A stretch of DNA of 64,000 bases from Gerris lacustris (GCA_951217055.1 OX578282.1:15439877-15503876); one strand, 5' to 3'. Shown: positions 42,891 through 55,215, counted from the first letter of the stretch. The notes: generated from the sequence alone by a model not told the origin. Numbers and translations: made by a program.

Positions 42891-43514
42891 GTTAGGTATA
42901 AGCATGTGCATGAACTTTTTATGTTAGGGATCTTTTTTTGTTAGGTGTTAGCATGTGCATGTATTGTATATGTTAGAGAGCTTTATTTGTTAATAGGTAT
43001 AAGCATGGTTAGGTATTTAGATAGTAGAACACGGGTATGAAGCTGTATGAACATAAAGTATACAAACAAGAAAAATATTTAAAAATATAATATGTTAAAC
43101 TTAAGGTAGCTAAGACTGAATATAAAACTATGTAAAGGTGGATGTATATGTATATTTCATATTTATGTTATATTGTAAAAGGATCGGTAGAGATTGTTAT
43201 CATTGTATAGTTTTTTTGTTTTTAAGCTAGCCATTTATTTAAGAAATTGTTATTATTGTTTGTTTATTATTGTTAGTTTTTTTTTATTTGATTAATTTGA
43301 TTGTAGCTAGTATAACACTGCATTTAATCAGATGCATTAAATGAGTCAAATATCTTTTGTAGGCCAACTCCAACCCCGATGCTAAAAGCAGTGGGTTTAC
43401 AGTTTACACAGGCACTCTGGGTTAAGATAAATATGTATGTTCTGTTTAGTAATTTTATAATAAATGCTTTTTCTTCTTCTTCTTTTTCTTCTTCTTCTTC
43501 TTCCTTACGCTTTT

Positions 43515-44269
43515 CATTAAATATAAATTATAAAATCGCTGTAGTAACTACGTATACATGGTGGAGTTAGAAAAGAGACAAAATTAAAAGTAACTAACTA
43601 TTTGTACTAGCGGAGTTAAGGCAAAATTAAATGAAAATCTTTTTATTATCTTTGAAGCGAGCGTCCTTCAATAAATAATGTATTTATATTGAGGAAAAAG
43701 GTAATGATACATTTATAGTTAAAGCAGATGGTTGTAGAACGAAAAAGAACTGTCCTCCCAGGCCCCGTCAGCATATTACTCCAATTAAATATTAAAATAA
43801 AAAATATAAATTATTAGCTCACATAAACTTCTGCTTGTATCAGGTTGAAATGTTACATGCTTGTTTCAATTGTACTGTAGGTGATGTATACAAAGTTTCA
43901 TTTAAATCTTTACGTTAGAACGTAAGATATCGGTAAAAACGTTGTTTTCTTTATTTTGATCGGTTTAGTCCGCTTTAATAAATTTAGCGATCTTTATCAC
44001 ATCATAGTAGTGTCGGTGTTCGTTTTACTAAAAAAAAAAATATTTAAAAAAGTTGTTTGTCTCATTAAATAGATGAAGTTAGAATTTTTTCATGTCCAAA
44101 AATTCCAATTTTAAATTCGAAGCTTACGTTTACGCAAGCATTGCGCGTGAACGCTTGGGCGGATAACGTTGCCGAACGAACTTGTCCCTGACATTGGTAA
44201 AATGAACATGTGTACTAAATTTCAACTAAGTCGGTCAACTTTTACACAAGTTATCGCCATCGGTAGATT
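43515..44269. other. AT-rich stretch, nothing recognised
   Basis: I see no frame, tip or array. Confidence 0.45.
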
Positions 44270-44345
44270 TTGTGACGGATTTTGCGTGACGGTGATTTTG
44301 TGACAGTGATTTTGTGGCGGTTATTTTGTGAAGGTGATTTTGGTC
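44270..44345. repeat. Short tandem array (gtgacggtgattttgt)
   Basis: About five degenerate units of 15-17 bp lie side by side; they are not protein coding. Confidence 0.7.
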
Positions 44346-44644
44346 GTTTTCTTTGGATTCACTCCCGTGCTCCAGAACGAGCCATAAGGAACTTCGTTCC
44401 AAAATCCCGGAGTTTTGAAAAATGGCAGAGTTGTTCCTAAATAATTGGTACCTAAGTACCAAGGTACCAACTTAGTTTAAAGAAAATTAAAATACCTGGT
44501 GAGAGGGGTAAGCTAGAACAGGGAGGGTCTTAAAAGTGACTTATTTTTGTTTTTCGCTCAAATCTCCTTAAATATTTCTTTAAGCTAAAACATTGTTTTG
44601 TCAGAAAATAAAACCTGACAAAATTTTTTAAAATGATCCTCTGC

Positions 44645-45000
44645 ATTTTGCTTCCTAGTTTACCGAAGGAAACGGAAAATATTTCAAAAATTCCAAGACA
44701 GAAATCCGTTTCAGACATCAGGGGACATTTTATGTTCCGTATCTATCTGTCAGTCTAACGGTCTGTCCCTCAATTTTTGTGAACCAATATATCTTAAAAA
44801 CGTCCGCGATTTTAATGAAATTTTTATGGTAGGTCATAATTGGCTCATTTTTTGTTCCATATAAGTTTCAATCATCTGCGCCCATTTGTTTCTCTTCAAC
44901 ATGCGCACAAACAAACATTTATTTACACCTATAATATCTTCAAAAGTACTCATTTGATCTTTATAAAATTTGGATGGTATGTCGATAGTAGGCCACAGAT
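44645..45000 (+). repeat. Family G dispersed repeat, worn copy
   Basis: It matches the order of 39842-40160 from ttgcttcctagtttaccgaa to 'acacctataatatcttcaaaagtact' with many differences. Its 3' part is missing. Confidence 0.7.
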
Positions 45001-46327
45001 TATTATTGACTAGGCTATTAACTTAAATTGAACAAAAAAAATGTATACAGACATCGTGATCTTTATAACAATGAACAAAAATATGTGGGCCACATTAAAA
45101 CTTACAAAAATGGCCAAAAATGAACAAAATTGAATAACAGAAGCAAACCATGGTTCATTCCACAAGCTTGAAGAGCCGAATAAAGATCCAAAACACTATT
45201 TCGTTTTCTGTTCTCGGACCCGAAACAGAAAGAGCGGAAAAAGGGTTTATAAGTAGCTGTCAAATACGATCAGTTTACTTTCAATATATATTGTTTTCCT
45301 CTCTAGCTTTTTCGATCTGTTATGGTAGTTGCAATACTTTATTTCTATTTTATAAGTTATTTGTTAGATAATTACGAGAAAAAAGGGATATGGAGGAAAT
45401 AAAAATTTTGGTTTCTTCAGTAATTTAAAATTCAAACTGTAATTAATGTTTTTTGAAGTTAATCAAAAACATTAACTTAGATAAGATGGCAAATAAAATC
45501 AAGCTCGTGGTTAAAATCTCAGGTTAAAAGATAAATTTGAAGAAGTTTGTTACTAAGCTTAGATTTGGATTCTAAATAAGTTCACCGGATCAAAGAAAGT
45601 TAATGAATTCTGCGGATTTGGGTTTAAGATAAGGAATCATTTTAACGAGATAATTAATTCTCTAGACCCTAGATCGAGCTTCAGGTAGCGTCTTAATTTA
45701 GGAGGTAGAAAATTAATGGTATGTCTTGAAATCAAAGATATGGATATTCATTTAAAAACAAAGTAATTGAATTCAAAGAAAATTATGGAGGATTATATAT
45801 ATATATATATATATTATATACTCGTATATTGTTTTTAAATTTTAATACGTTTAGTAATAAATGGATAAAAAATAATTTTGAGTTTTCAAGGATTTATAAG
45901 CTCCATGTTTCCCTGAATATTAATCCAATAAAATATTTCTAGTTGTTTCCATGTCTGTACGTAATATGATTTATGTACATTATCTACAATTTTCTTTTCA
46001 CATCTCGTATAAACCATTTAAATGCTCTCTATCTTAACACTGGAATGCAGGTGGTAGTCGAATCGACTAGCACAGTTTGACCCATAACCTTCCACGGTCG
46101 TATGAAATGGTGACGTACCCCATCCTTCTGCAGCGCTTGCACTGGTTGGTAACACAACTGCTGGTGTAGCAGTGGAAGTTCTTTTGAGGATAAATTCGTT
46201 TTCTGGTAAATTCTCGTCAAAGCTGCTTCGTCAATTGGGCTAACGTTTAGTAATCACTTGTATCTAATTCTTATTTATAATTACTTATTTATAATTATAA
46301 ACTGCGCTTTTCTGCGTGAAATGCAAG
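45001..46327. other. Intergenic stretch, nothing recognised
   Basis: It contains an (AT)n run at 45796-45815 and short frames without domains (for example 46029-46220 on the minus strand). Confidence 0.5.
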
Positions 46328-46562
46328 CTTGGGCCCGGACTCACATTGAGACGCAGGTCAGGGCAGCACAGTTATTTTTCAATCGCAGATATATGTATAA
46401 GAATACCACACGAATTGAGACACAGAGCAAAAGAGGCAGTGCTAAACCACACGTTGCCTCCCTGTCAATAGTGGATCTAGCGCCTCAATCCGCGTCAAAT
46501 AAACACTGCTGCCCTGGCCTACGCCACCTGCGTATCAATGTGCGAGTGGGCTTAAGATCTGC
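46328..46562. mobile_element. Inverted-repeat element related to 52449-52735
   Basis: The left end gcccggactcacattgagac and right end (inverse) gcccactcgcacattgatac are inverted arms, followed by cagggcagcaca and its complement. The same words occur at both ends of 52449-52735. The plus frame at 46258-46566 spans it and is not a gene. No target duplication is clear. Confidence 0.6.
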
Positions 46563-46639
46563 ATAAATGTGCCATTCAATTTTTAAGTAAGAGTGAAGTA
46601 AGTATTGAATATAATATTTATAAATTTCATTTTTAAGTT
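46563..46639. other. Short spacer
   Basis: It is AT-rich with nothing to annotate. Confidence 0.3.
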
Positions 46640-46858
46640 TTCGGTATAGTATTCATACTACGGAAAGTTTAAATTTTAATTTAAATCAAATTATTATTAT
46701 TATTATTAACAATGGGAGATAGACATAGAAAAATAGACTCCAGCGCCGGGATTCGAACCAATACATTTCGAACTCTATATTTCCAGTGCTCTGACCAACT
46801 AAGCTATACTGAAGAATAATCTCCTCTGTCAGTAACGATACCTAGTCCCGAATTTAGC
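46640..46858 (-). mobile_element. tRNA-like SINE, minus copy of inverted pair
   Basis: Read on the minus strand, 'tagcttagttggtcagagca' (A-box region) and 'ggttcgaatcccggcgctgg' (B box) are followed by 'agtctatttttct.tgtct' and an (aat)n tail. The pseudo-anticodon arm is damaged. The tail and about 60 bp beyond it match 46980-47030 inversely. Confidence 0.65.
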
Positions 46859-46862
46859 TTTC

Positions 46863-47030
46863 AATGTAGCTTAGTTGGTCAGAGCACTATACTAGAAATA
46901 TAGAGACCCGTGGTTCGAATCCCGGAGCTGGAGTCTATTTTTCTCTGTCTGTCTCCCTTTGTTAATAATAATAATAATTTTATTTAAATTAAAATTTAAA
47001 CTTTCCGTAGTATGAATACTTACCTAAAAC
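46863..47030 (+). mobile_element. tRNA-like SINE, plus copy of inverted pair
   Basis: It has the head tagcttagttggtcagagca, then a perfect 5-bp anticodon-like stem (ctata/tatag) with a 7-base loop ctagaaa, and the B box ggttcgaatcccgg. The body gtctatttttctctgtctgt leads to an (ata)n tail. Acceptor and T stems pair badly, so it is not a functional tRNA. Confidence 0.65.
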
Positions 47031-47144
47031 TTGAAATTGAAATGTCTAATTGATTGTACAAGGTACAAATACTGAATGGGTACTTTATAATTATAAGTGA
47101 TATTTTTCGGTCTAGTTCTATTGTAGTAAATGTCGACTCCTAGA

Positions 47145-47335
47145 CTTGTGGAAAATTGAAAGCTTAATTCGGAACTAGGTATCTATACTGAAAGAAGAAA
47201 TTATTCTTCAGTGTAGCTTAGTTGGTCAGAGCACTATACTGGAAATATAGAGGTCCGAGGTTCGAATCCCGGCGCTTGAGTCTATTTTTCTCTGTCTGTC
47301 TCCCTTTGTTAATAATAATTATAATTTTATTTCAA
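47145..47335 (+). mobile_element. tRNA-like SINE, third copy
   Basis: It has the same head and body, with anticodon-like loop ctggaaa. Upstream it shares 'ggaactaggtatc.atact' with the minus copy at 46640-46858, so the repeated unit starts before the tRNA-like part. Confidence 0.65.
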
Positions 47336-47812
47336 ATAATATTTATAACAACAATAAAAAAAAAAGATAAAGAACGAACCAGATTGCATATTCTGAAGAT
47401 TGATGTGAAGCATTGCATTAAAACATCGAAAATCCTCGTCTTCATAGATTGTTAGCATCATTTCCTCTCATCTTTTTAGATGATGCTCTTCTCTCTGCAA
47501 AACTGTTACTTTGCTGAGTTGCATCCTAAAATCTTTCACTGATTAGTTTTCTTCCAATTCTAGTTCAAAACCTTAAAAACAGAAAAATATAAAATTTTTA
47601 AATGGTTAAAAGTACATAAATAGAAAATAGAATAATCTAGAGATGTTTAATTCATAATATATTTAAGAAACATCTTATCATTTTTATTAATATTAAATTA
47701 CTTTTTTTACTAAGTTAAAAAAATATGAAAAAGAAGTCTTTTAGATTTAATAAAAAACAAAAAAAACAATGAATTATTTACTTTCTCTAAACAAATTTAC
47801 TCGTAAAGAAAT

Positions 47813-47845
<33 letters not shown>

Positions 47846-48699
47846 TTACAAGAAAAAAATGAGATAAAAAAACCAAAATGACAAATTCTTAACAAAATTG
47901 CTTTTTAAATTTTTTTTTTATATAAAAAAATTAAAGAAAGAAAGGTTTAGGAGTTAAATAAATTACAAAATGATATATTTTTCTCTCTTAAAGGAAAGAG
48001 CTACTTCCTGGAATGGTTCTAGCTTCATTAAATATTATGTATTAAAAAAGACGAGTGTATATGTGTGAGTGCCCCGGCTGTGAGCTCGAATGAAAAACGA
48101 CTCTAAATTATTTAATGAAATGAAGTAAATTATAAAATAGAATTGAGAATAATATGAAAAGAAAAATGAATATCAGGTTTATGTAAAAGAGAAATTTAAA
48201 AAACTTTTCTTTTTTTTCTTTTTTTTTTACATTGAGCTCTGCGCACTCTTATATATTTTAGAGGAGCTAATATGTTTATTATATTTGTAAATATTATACA
48301 CCAAGTGGTTGTTAATTTTGTTTGCAATTTTATAAGAAATATTGGAAGGCTTTGGAAAAATGGATGCTTGAAAAATTGATTTTTTTTATCAGAGAAGATG
48401 AATAAAGGTGAAATTAGCATGGAAAAGTTGTTGACGCGTAAATTATACCATAGACTAATAAGCCTATCTTGATATCTAACATAGTGACACGTCTTGGTGA
48501 TCTATAGCTCTAAAGTCTGGTACTCACGTGCGCCCTGGCTCATTAGCACTCCAGTAATTCGCAAAAGGGGTCCTTGAGCTTGTTTAATTATTCTCAAATA
48601 CCGTTCTTTACTGCTGTATTTGTGAGTATTCTCGGTATTCTAAATGGATCAAAATGGCGATTAAAAAAGGAACTTTGAACGTAAAAATGTTTTAACCCC

Positions 48700-48734
<35 letters not shown>

Positions 48735-48749
48735 AAAACGTTAAAGCAA
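47336..48749. other. AT-rich stretch, nothing recognised
   Basis: It contains poly-A runs (47815-47835 and 48703-48732) and a short (AT)n tract. The frames (48196-48420 minus, 47222-47455 plus) have no domain. Confidence 0.5.
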
Positions 48750-48855
48750 AACGTTAGAACTTGGACATACACTCTTCCAGATCAAGTTACCTCAGGAAGA
48801 GCTTAGAACTTAATAATGATTCCAACTGCGGAAGCTTACGAACTTATATATTTTT
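48750..48855 (+). repeat. Penelope-like repeat, 3' fragment
   Basis: It shares the order 'acttg..catacac.ctt', 'gaagagc.tagaacttaat' and 'ccgcggaagc.tacgaactt'-like words with 24060-24165. Confidence 0.5.
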
Positions 48856-49009
48856 TTTATTTGTCTTGACAAATTTGAAGGCGTTTTTGAAGTAAATAAA
48901 TGTTTTAACATAGTTTTTTGAAGGTTGATGGTCTAATTATTAAAAAAAAAAAAGTATGAAATAATTATTGAAAATTAAAGCATTCTACAACCTTTCCACT
49001 TCCTCATTT

Positions 49010-49740
49010 TTTCCTATATGGTGTGCCCCAAGGTAGCATCCTAGGTCCAATAGTGTATATCATTTTCACGTCTGACATCCCTGAACATCCTGCCATCACT
49101 TCAGCATCCTTTGCCGATGATAAATCTACTAAATCGTCTAATAGTCTAATATATCACCTAGAATAGCATCTGATCAAGTAAAGGATCATCTCTCACTCCT
49201 GGAAACCTGTCTCAAGAAATAGAGAATGCAAATTAATGAAAACAAAAGTGTCCACATTCAATTTAAGACATGGAATATGTGAACCAGTAATCCTAAACAA
49301 AATTCCTATCCCTCACTTCAATTCTGTCCGCTACCTTGGATTACACCTCGACCGGCGTTTAACCTGGCACATCATATAAAAGTTAAACAACAAGACTCCA
49401 ACCTAAGCTATAAAATTTTACAACTATTTCTACACCATATGCCTAAACTTAACACACATAGCAAATTACTCCTTTATAACACCATAACTAACCTCATATG
49501 GTTATATGGTATTGTACTCTGGGGTTGCACCGACTTTTAATTCCAATCATATCCACTCCCTACAGTCTAAAATACTGAAAAGAATAGTCCATGCTTCATT
49601 TCATGTTTCTAACGTCACCATTCACAACTACCATGAAGTCTCTTTTGTCCTTGACCAAGCCGTAACCCATATAAATCCTTCTATGACTACATATCTCCTC
49701 AACACCGCAAGGTAGAAGAGGATCCGAATAAGTAAAGTAA
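49010..49740 (+). pseudogene. Jockey-type LINE reverse transcriptase, decayed
   Basis: Translation shows GVPQGSILGPIVY, then the catalytic block as FADDKSTKSS, and RYLGLHLDRRLTW, KLLLYNTITNLIWLYG and GCTDF in changing frames with at least four stops and shifts. Those words are typical of Jockey-clade LINEs, where GVPQGS and the YLG..LD..LTW block are usual. It enters within the palm domain and ends near 49740 in a (taaag)n-like tail, so it is 5'-truncated. It is clearly not functional. Confidence 0.8.
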
Positions 49741-49744
49741 AGTA

Positions 49745-49885
49745 TGACTACATATCCCTACCTCACAATTCATTAGTCCAAAAATATCCCTACATCACAA
49801 TTCTTTAATCTACAAATATCCCTACATCACAATTCCTTAATTTACAAATATCCCTACATCACAATTCTTTAACCCACACCCTATC
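49745..49885. repeat. Tandem array, four units of 32-33 bp
   Basis: The word atatccctacatcacaattc recurs every 32-33 bp. It directly follows the LINE tail and may have grown from it. Confidence 0.8.
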
Positions 49886-51049
49886 ATTAACATTCATTTC
49901 CGGAAATCCTCCTCGACGTCAAAAGAGGCAGTGGCTTCATGACTAAAAAAATGTACTTATCTTTTAAACAGATTATGTAGTAATTTAAGCCATTATCTGT
50001 GAGTTCTGATAATGAAAAGTTCGATATTATACCTCAAAAAATTGCTTACAACGAGTAATTATGTAGTTACAAATATCTAATTAAATTGAAAAAAAGGTCT
50101 AATATACAACTTTATAAATCATTTTTCGGATTGACTATGGTAAAAATCAACTGTCGCCTTAAACGTCTGGACAAGACTAAATTTAATCGGATAACAGGCG
50201 GAAAATTGCACAAAGAAATTCCTGAAGTACTTATTTACAATAATACGTCATAGATTCATAGAAGTACTTCATTGATTGATAGAATTGCTTATTTTAATGA
50301 ATACTTCATAGGTTGATGTGGGGATGATAAAGGCATTTACAACTCTCCCTCCCCTTTTAGCTTTCCCCTTCGCTTTAGCTTTAACAGTTAAAAAAAATAC
50401 CTCAGACCAATATATTATTTAAGACCCATTCTTAAAATACAGTATAGTTGAGTTCAACGCCCTTGTTATTTCAATGGATATAAAAGAAAGTATGCTGATA
50501 TACTGGTAAGTGAGAGAATATAAAATAAAGATGAATTGCTTGCAGAATTGAATCGTTCATACCATCCACCTTAACTAAGTTGTTATATGATATGTGTGAA
50601 TTCTCATACAACGTCAATTTAGATTAATATTCTTCAAAATAATAATAAATGACCATCTATCTATCAACATCTAGCTATAAATCTCACTATACATGGCTTC
50701 CAATCTATCACTATCAGCTATTTTCATTCTTCATTTCTATTATGACAATGGTTACTTGTTTTTATTCATTTATTTTTTTATTGTTTTACCAATGCAATCA
50801 TTAAATGTGTTTTATCACTTATTTAAACATGTTGGCTGATAGTGATAACATTTTTAGTACTGTGCATTATTTCAGCTGTGCATTGTATTTTTTAATTATT
50901 TATTTATTTATTTTAAATATTAAGACACCAGAGTATATAATTTAGAATGTTTTATACTAAAAAAAAGTCTTCAATTTGGTGAGGATAAGCTTTGGTCAAT
51001 TAGATTTTGTCAATCTTATAATTTATCTGACCTATTTTTATTTAAAGTG
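49886..51049. other. AT-rich intergenic stretch, nothing recognised
   Basis: I see no frame, tip or array. Confidence 0.5.
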
Positions 51050-51245
51050 AAACTTCTATAGCCACGGTAGAGTGAAACGAAGTTTGCGTTTCGAGACTCG
51101 CCCAAGAGAAATATTTTTAAAGTGAAATTACATGTTTTTGCTTTGAAACTCGTCTGTGATATAATTTTTATCAAACCGGCCTAATTCGGCAGTATATTTA
51201 CCTGTTAAAAATCTTTCCACTGGACGAGTTTCGAACCACAATCCA
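51050..51245 (-). repeat. Worn tRNA-like fold-back
   Basis: On the minus strand 'cgtggcgtagtggattg' and 'ggttcgaaactcg' look like A and B boxes, but the spacing is too short for a tRNA promoter. A second 'ccacggtagagtg' block near 51062 faces it. It may be a deleted SINE. Confidence 0.35.
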
Positions 51246-51659
51246 CTACGCCACGGGAGTCGATGATTTCCTTAACACACAGAATCAGTATATATCACCA
51301 GAGTATGCATTATATACATTTTAATAATTAAGATATATAAATGTTGTTTTCATGTTTTTTCATCATAATTCGCTAACATTTTATGAAAATATTTTATTAA
51401 TTGAAATTACGTTTCTTTGAGAAATTATCTGGCTGTGGCGGCATTGTAAACTCTTGTTTGTAAATAAGTATGTTGCTCATTTAATAAATTATTTGTATCA
51501 TATACATTACATAAATAAGGTTTATTGTGCAATTTATATTACATAATTAAATGTAAGTAATAAAAATCTTTTTCGTTTTCTTTATCTTGGAACCTACAAA
51601 CCTCATTTCAATGAACATAGTGTATAAGAAGACCAATTTGATATACGAGTAATAGTACA
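51246..51659. other. AT-rich stretch, nothing recognised
   Basis: The minus frame at 51547-51879 crosses element boundaries and is not a gene. Confidence 0.45.
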
Positions 51660-51786
51660 TTACGCGTCGAGTGCGGAAAGTAGCATTTTGCATGCGAGTG
51701 TGGAGTTTGCACCTGAGCGACAGCGAGGGTAGTAAAACCACACGAGCAATGCAAAATGCCGTTTTCGCACGAGTTGCGTACCGTAC
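51660..51786 (+). repeat. Short fold-back element next to the TIR element
   Basis: It is the inverse counterpart of 24967-25092; both arms around 'cattttgcat' are visible. It ends ccgtac, directly joined to the tatctacgattg element. Confidence 0.65.
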
Positions 51787-52226
51787 TTTATCTACAATTG
51801 TTAGATTTAAATAATAAATACAGAAAAAAATAAACTTCCTGTATAAAAGTTCGTATTTCTCTTTTGATAAAGATAACATTAATTCATTAGTTGTATTTTG
51901 TGCCGAATTATTTCGGGAGGCGTATTATTCTCCTCATATTCGTCATAATCATTTAAATCACTCATTGATTTTCACAAAAACCTCGATATAAAAGTTACTT
52001 TTGTTAAACAAACAGCAAATTAATCTTGTTAAATGTAAACAAACTCGCTAATCGTGCGTAAAGCTGAAGAATTCCTCTTCTTTACCGCGCTAGCGTAGTA
52101 AAGAAGAGGAATTCTTCAGAACTATGAGACGCGCATGCGCAATGAATACAAGTACGTAAATAATCACTTTCTACGCATCTAAACAGAGAGATATAATGTT
52201 TATATTTCGTATCAATCGTAGATAAA
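51787..52226 (+). mobile_element. tatctacgattg TIR element, second full copy
   Basis: It is almost identical to 12545-12986 over its full 440 bp, including the hairpin around gcgctagcg (about 52070-52112). The tip on the left carries one change (tatctacaattg). Confidence 0.85.
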
Positions 52227-52448
52227 ATTATTTACTCTATAGCTGTACGAATAAAAATTACATGCTTCTTCTAGGAACGATTTAAACTCTGAATTATATA
52301 TATGACATATTATATTTTATTAATATGTAAGAGGTAACATAAAATAAACTGTTTCTAGAACTTAAGTTTCACTCCTAATGCGTGACTCTCACACATATAT
52401 TTTTTTAACTCTATTTAATCATTAATTATTTACCACATTTATAGCCTT
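52227..52448. other. Spacer, nothing recognised
   Basis: It is AT-rich and holds no feature. Confidence 0.4.
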
Positions 52449-52735
52449 ATGTAGCCCGCGGGTGCACATTGACCCATCACAGTTTTTTTCAACCGCAGAT
52501 ATATACAAAACCGTACGAAATGAGTCGCAGAGCAGGGCAGCACAGTTTTTATCAACCGCAGATATATAAGAAACCGCATGAATTGAAACGCAGGGCAGGG
52601 CAGGATTGGGAGGGGGGGGGGGGGGACACGTGGCCTAGCCAACGCTAGTTGATTAGGCGTCTTAATCCACGTGGAATCGTATATTTCTACGGTTGAAAAA
52701 AACTATGCTGCCCCGCGTCGCCTGTGCCTCAGTGT
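52449..52735. mobile_element. Inverted-repeat element related to 46328-46562
   Basis: The words cacagtttttttcaaccgca and cagggcagcaca occur twice on the left, and their complements occur on the right (tacggttgaaaaaaact, tgctgccccgcgt). A G run (52611-52625) lies in the middle. The minus frame at 52439-52642 is not a gene. Confidence 0.6.
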
Positions 52736-53796
52736 GCGCCAGTAAAATTAAATAAATTAATAACTATACGGATGTTCTGGGTCTTCCGGTGATGACCGCG
52801 TTAAAAAGGAGGAAGGTTATGAAGTAGGGCGTTAAGAAGTGGGGTTATCTGTAGGGTTTGAATAAGGTCTGAGATTTATAACTTGTTGATATAAGTGAAA
52901 ATAATTTGTTGAGGAACAAAATGAAACCTAAGCTATTTAACATATCATATTACATAGCTCAGGACGGATATCTGGCTAGTTTATACATAAATTTATGCGA
53001 AGCTTATTAATGGCTGATGAAGTTTAATTCGGGGAACTACAAATTTTATGGTGTAATCAGTGGTTTTACTAATTCCAAAGTCCTAAGTAATAGTTTAACT
53101 ATAATATAGCCTTAATGCTTCCAACCATTAGTTATTTAAATGAGGCGTGTTTTATCTAGAGACATAATTCAAATAACATTGCAGTAAATAAGTTTAAATA
53201 CCACTAAAAACTATCTAGACGGGGATATCACCAGTGTTCATAAAACGGGGAGGCTTTAGTGAATCCAAATACATTTTTATGTTCAGTACATTAATTAATA
53301 TTTCAAGAGCTTAAATGTTCGTAAGCAGTTAGTATTAAACTATCCACATTTGAGGTTGTTTTATATTAACCTTATCACTTTGGTATTGAGAATAAAACTG
53401 AAGGAGAAAAAAAATTATAAATTTGTCATCTATAACCAGAATAGTTGGTGTAAAAAATGTCCTTGTCTCTTAACAGTTGGTGTCCCCTGATGAAATCACA
53501 CCACTTAATAATAATAATAATAATAATTTTTATTTCCACCATATATTTATATTACAGATTTTGGTACATTTTTTTCATATGAAAGGCGTAAGATATAAGA
53601 TTAAATTAAATTATTCTTGGTGAGGGCCTTCAGTAGATTAGAAAATCTAGAGCGAAGGCCCCGTCTCTATTTTCTACAGTTTATTAGCCTTTGTTCTTTG
53701 CTATTTGTATACTATTACATGCAAATTCACAAATAAAAAAGAAACCAAATAAAATAAATAAATACATCAATCAAAGAAAAAATAATATATACGTAT
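52736..53796. other. AT-rich intergenic stretch, nothing recognised
   Basis: An (aat)n run lies at 53508-53528. No gene is seen. Confidence 0.5.
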
Positions 53797-53809
53797 ATGT
53801 GTTTTTTGT

Positions 53810-54471
53810 CCTAGGGAATTAACAATAGGTGAAGACACATTCCAGGGAGTAGACAGCTTTTCGTACCTTGGCACACTATTAACCAGTGATAACAGTTTAA
53901 GCAAATGTATACAAGGGAGAGTGCAAGCAGAAAATAAAGCATACTATGCTAACCTTAGACTGTTAAAAAGCAAATTGATATCAAGGGAATTAAAACTTAG
54001 GATGTACCTCACGCTCATAAGACCTGTAGTAACATATGGCTCTGAAGCATGGACTCTCACCTCAGCTAATGTGAACCTACTAATGACCTTCGAAAGACGT
54101 ATTTTACGTAGAATATATGGTCCCATAATAGAACAAGGCATTTGGAGGATACGATACAATGAAGAGCTAGAGAGTATCATCAAAAGGAAAAATATAGTAA
54201 GGTTCATAAAGGCTCAGAGAATTCGATGGCTTGGGCATGTGGAGAGAATGACAGGCGAAAGAATCCCGAAGCGTATGCTACACGAAAGGCTATTCATGAG
54301 AAGAAGAAGAGGTCGCCCTCGGATGAGATGGATGGATGGAGTGCGGGACAATCTGGTGACAATGGGAATGAGAGGTTGGCGCTCCATGACATCAGACCGA
54401 AATTGTTGGAGAGACGTGGTACAGCAGGCCAAAGCCCACCCCGGGCTGTAGCGCCACATAGAAGAAGGAAG
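53810..54471 (+). pseudogene. 5'-truncated LINE, reverse transcriptase C-terminal part
   Basis: The 13-bp sequence atgtgttttttgt flanks it (53797-53809 and 54472-54484). The frame starts inside ORF2 at DTFQGVDSFSYLG, passes LRLLKSKLISREL, YGSEAWTL and RIRWLGHVERMTGER, and ends with WRDVVQQAKAHPGL and a stop at about 54449. All 170-odd codons are open. The catalytic palm is absent because of 5' truncation. The related fragments at 21286 and 29333 are from neighbouring LINE families. Confidence 0.85.
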
Positions 54472-54619
54472 ATGTGTTTTTTGTTAATTTATTTTTTTAT
54501 AGCCATCAGATGTTGTTTTAGTTTAAATTTAAAAGTGGAATATGTTTTTATTTGTTTAAGCGAGTTTGGGTGTTGATTGTAGTACACAGGTGCCAGATAA
54601 GAAGCATGTCTTTGTTTTT

Positions 54620-55215
54620 TAGTTGTGTGGCACTTTGGGATCAAAGAGGGAATTTTAGGCTGAACAAAATAGTTCCTAAGAACATAGTTCTGGAACTGTT
54701 TCGTTTTCGAGATATTCGTAAAAAAACATTAAAATCATGCTTAAAATTCTCAAAAACTTCTCTTCTTCCTCTAAAACAATTAAAGCAAACCTTGTGCGAG
54801 GGTCGACTTCTACGTCGAATGAGACCGATACGAAAAAATAAAATAGGAAATTTTTCTGTACAAGAAAACCCTGATTTTTAGAAATATTTCAAAGTTCAAA
54901 GCCCCTGTTACTTCCTTTAGTTTATCCAATAAGACGAGACCCCATAAACGCTCTTTTTAGCTTGAATTTTATTCCAGGATTTTGTTGTATTCAGGTGGGA
55001 TTAGTCTTATTCGATGCAGAATTTAATTTTCTAAAAGGTTTGCTACAAAAAGTTTTATGGAAAGACACATTTCTAGAATATTTAAGAATGATGTTTAATG
55101 TTTTTTTTGCGAATATCCCGAAAACGAAGATGTTGAAAAAGGAACTTTTTTTGTTTGGAGTCAAATTTCCTATAAGACCCAGAAGTGTTAAAGTTCCTTT
55201 TGGGGACACCATGAA
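54620..55215. repeat. Divergent fold-back element
   Basis: Left 'gttttcgagatattcgtaaa' and right (inverse) 'gttttcgggatattcgcaaa' lie in facing arms, with further matches around them (arms about 54640-54840 and 55010-55200, perhaps 70%). The open frames here (109 and 107 codons plus, 73 minus) are readings of the arms; none has a domain. Confidence 0.55.

Larger units (their letters stand above)
41487..43500 (+). mobile_element. Internally deleted LINE with ORF1
   Basis: The 14-bp sequence ttccttacgctttt flanks it exactly (41473-41486 and 43501-43514). The order is a 5' leader, ORF1, the first part of the ORF2 endonuclease, then an abrupt change near 42890 to a 3' untranslated region with 'taagcatgtgcatg' repeats. 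It ends aataaatgcttt followed by (ttctt)n. The rest of the endonuclease and the whole reverse transcriptase are missing, so it is a deletion derivative that was mobilised, or deleted later. Confidence 0.85.

Noticed and set aside
46863..46935. Possible functional tRNA gene (serine-like loop)
   Set aside because: Only the anticodon-like stem pairs well; acceptor and T stems do not. The SINE-type body and (ata)n tail follow.
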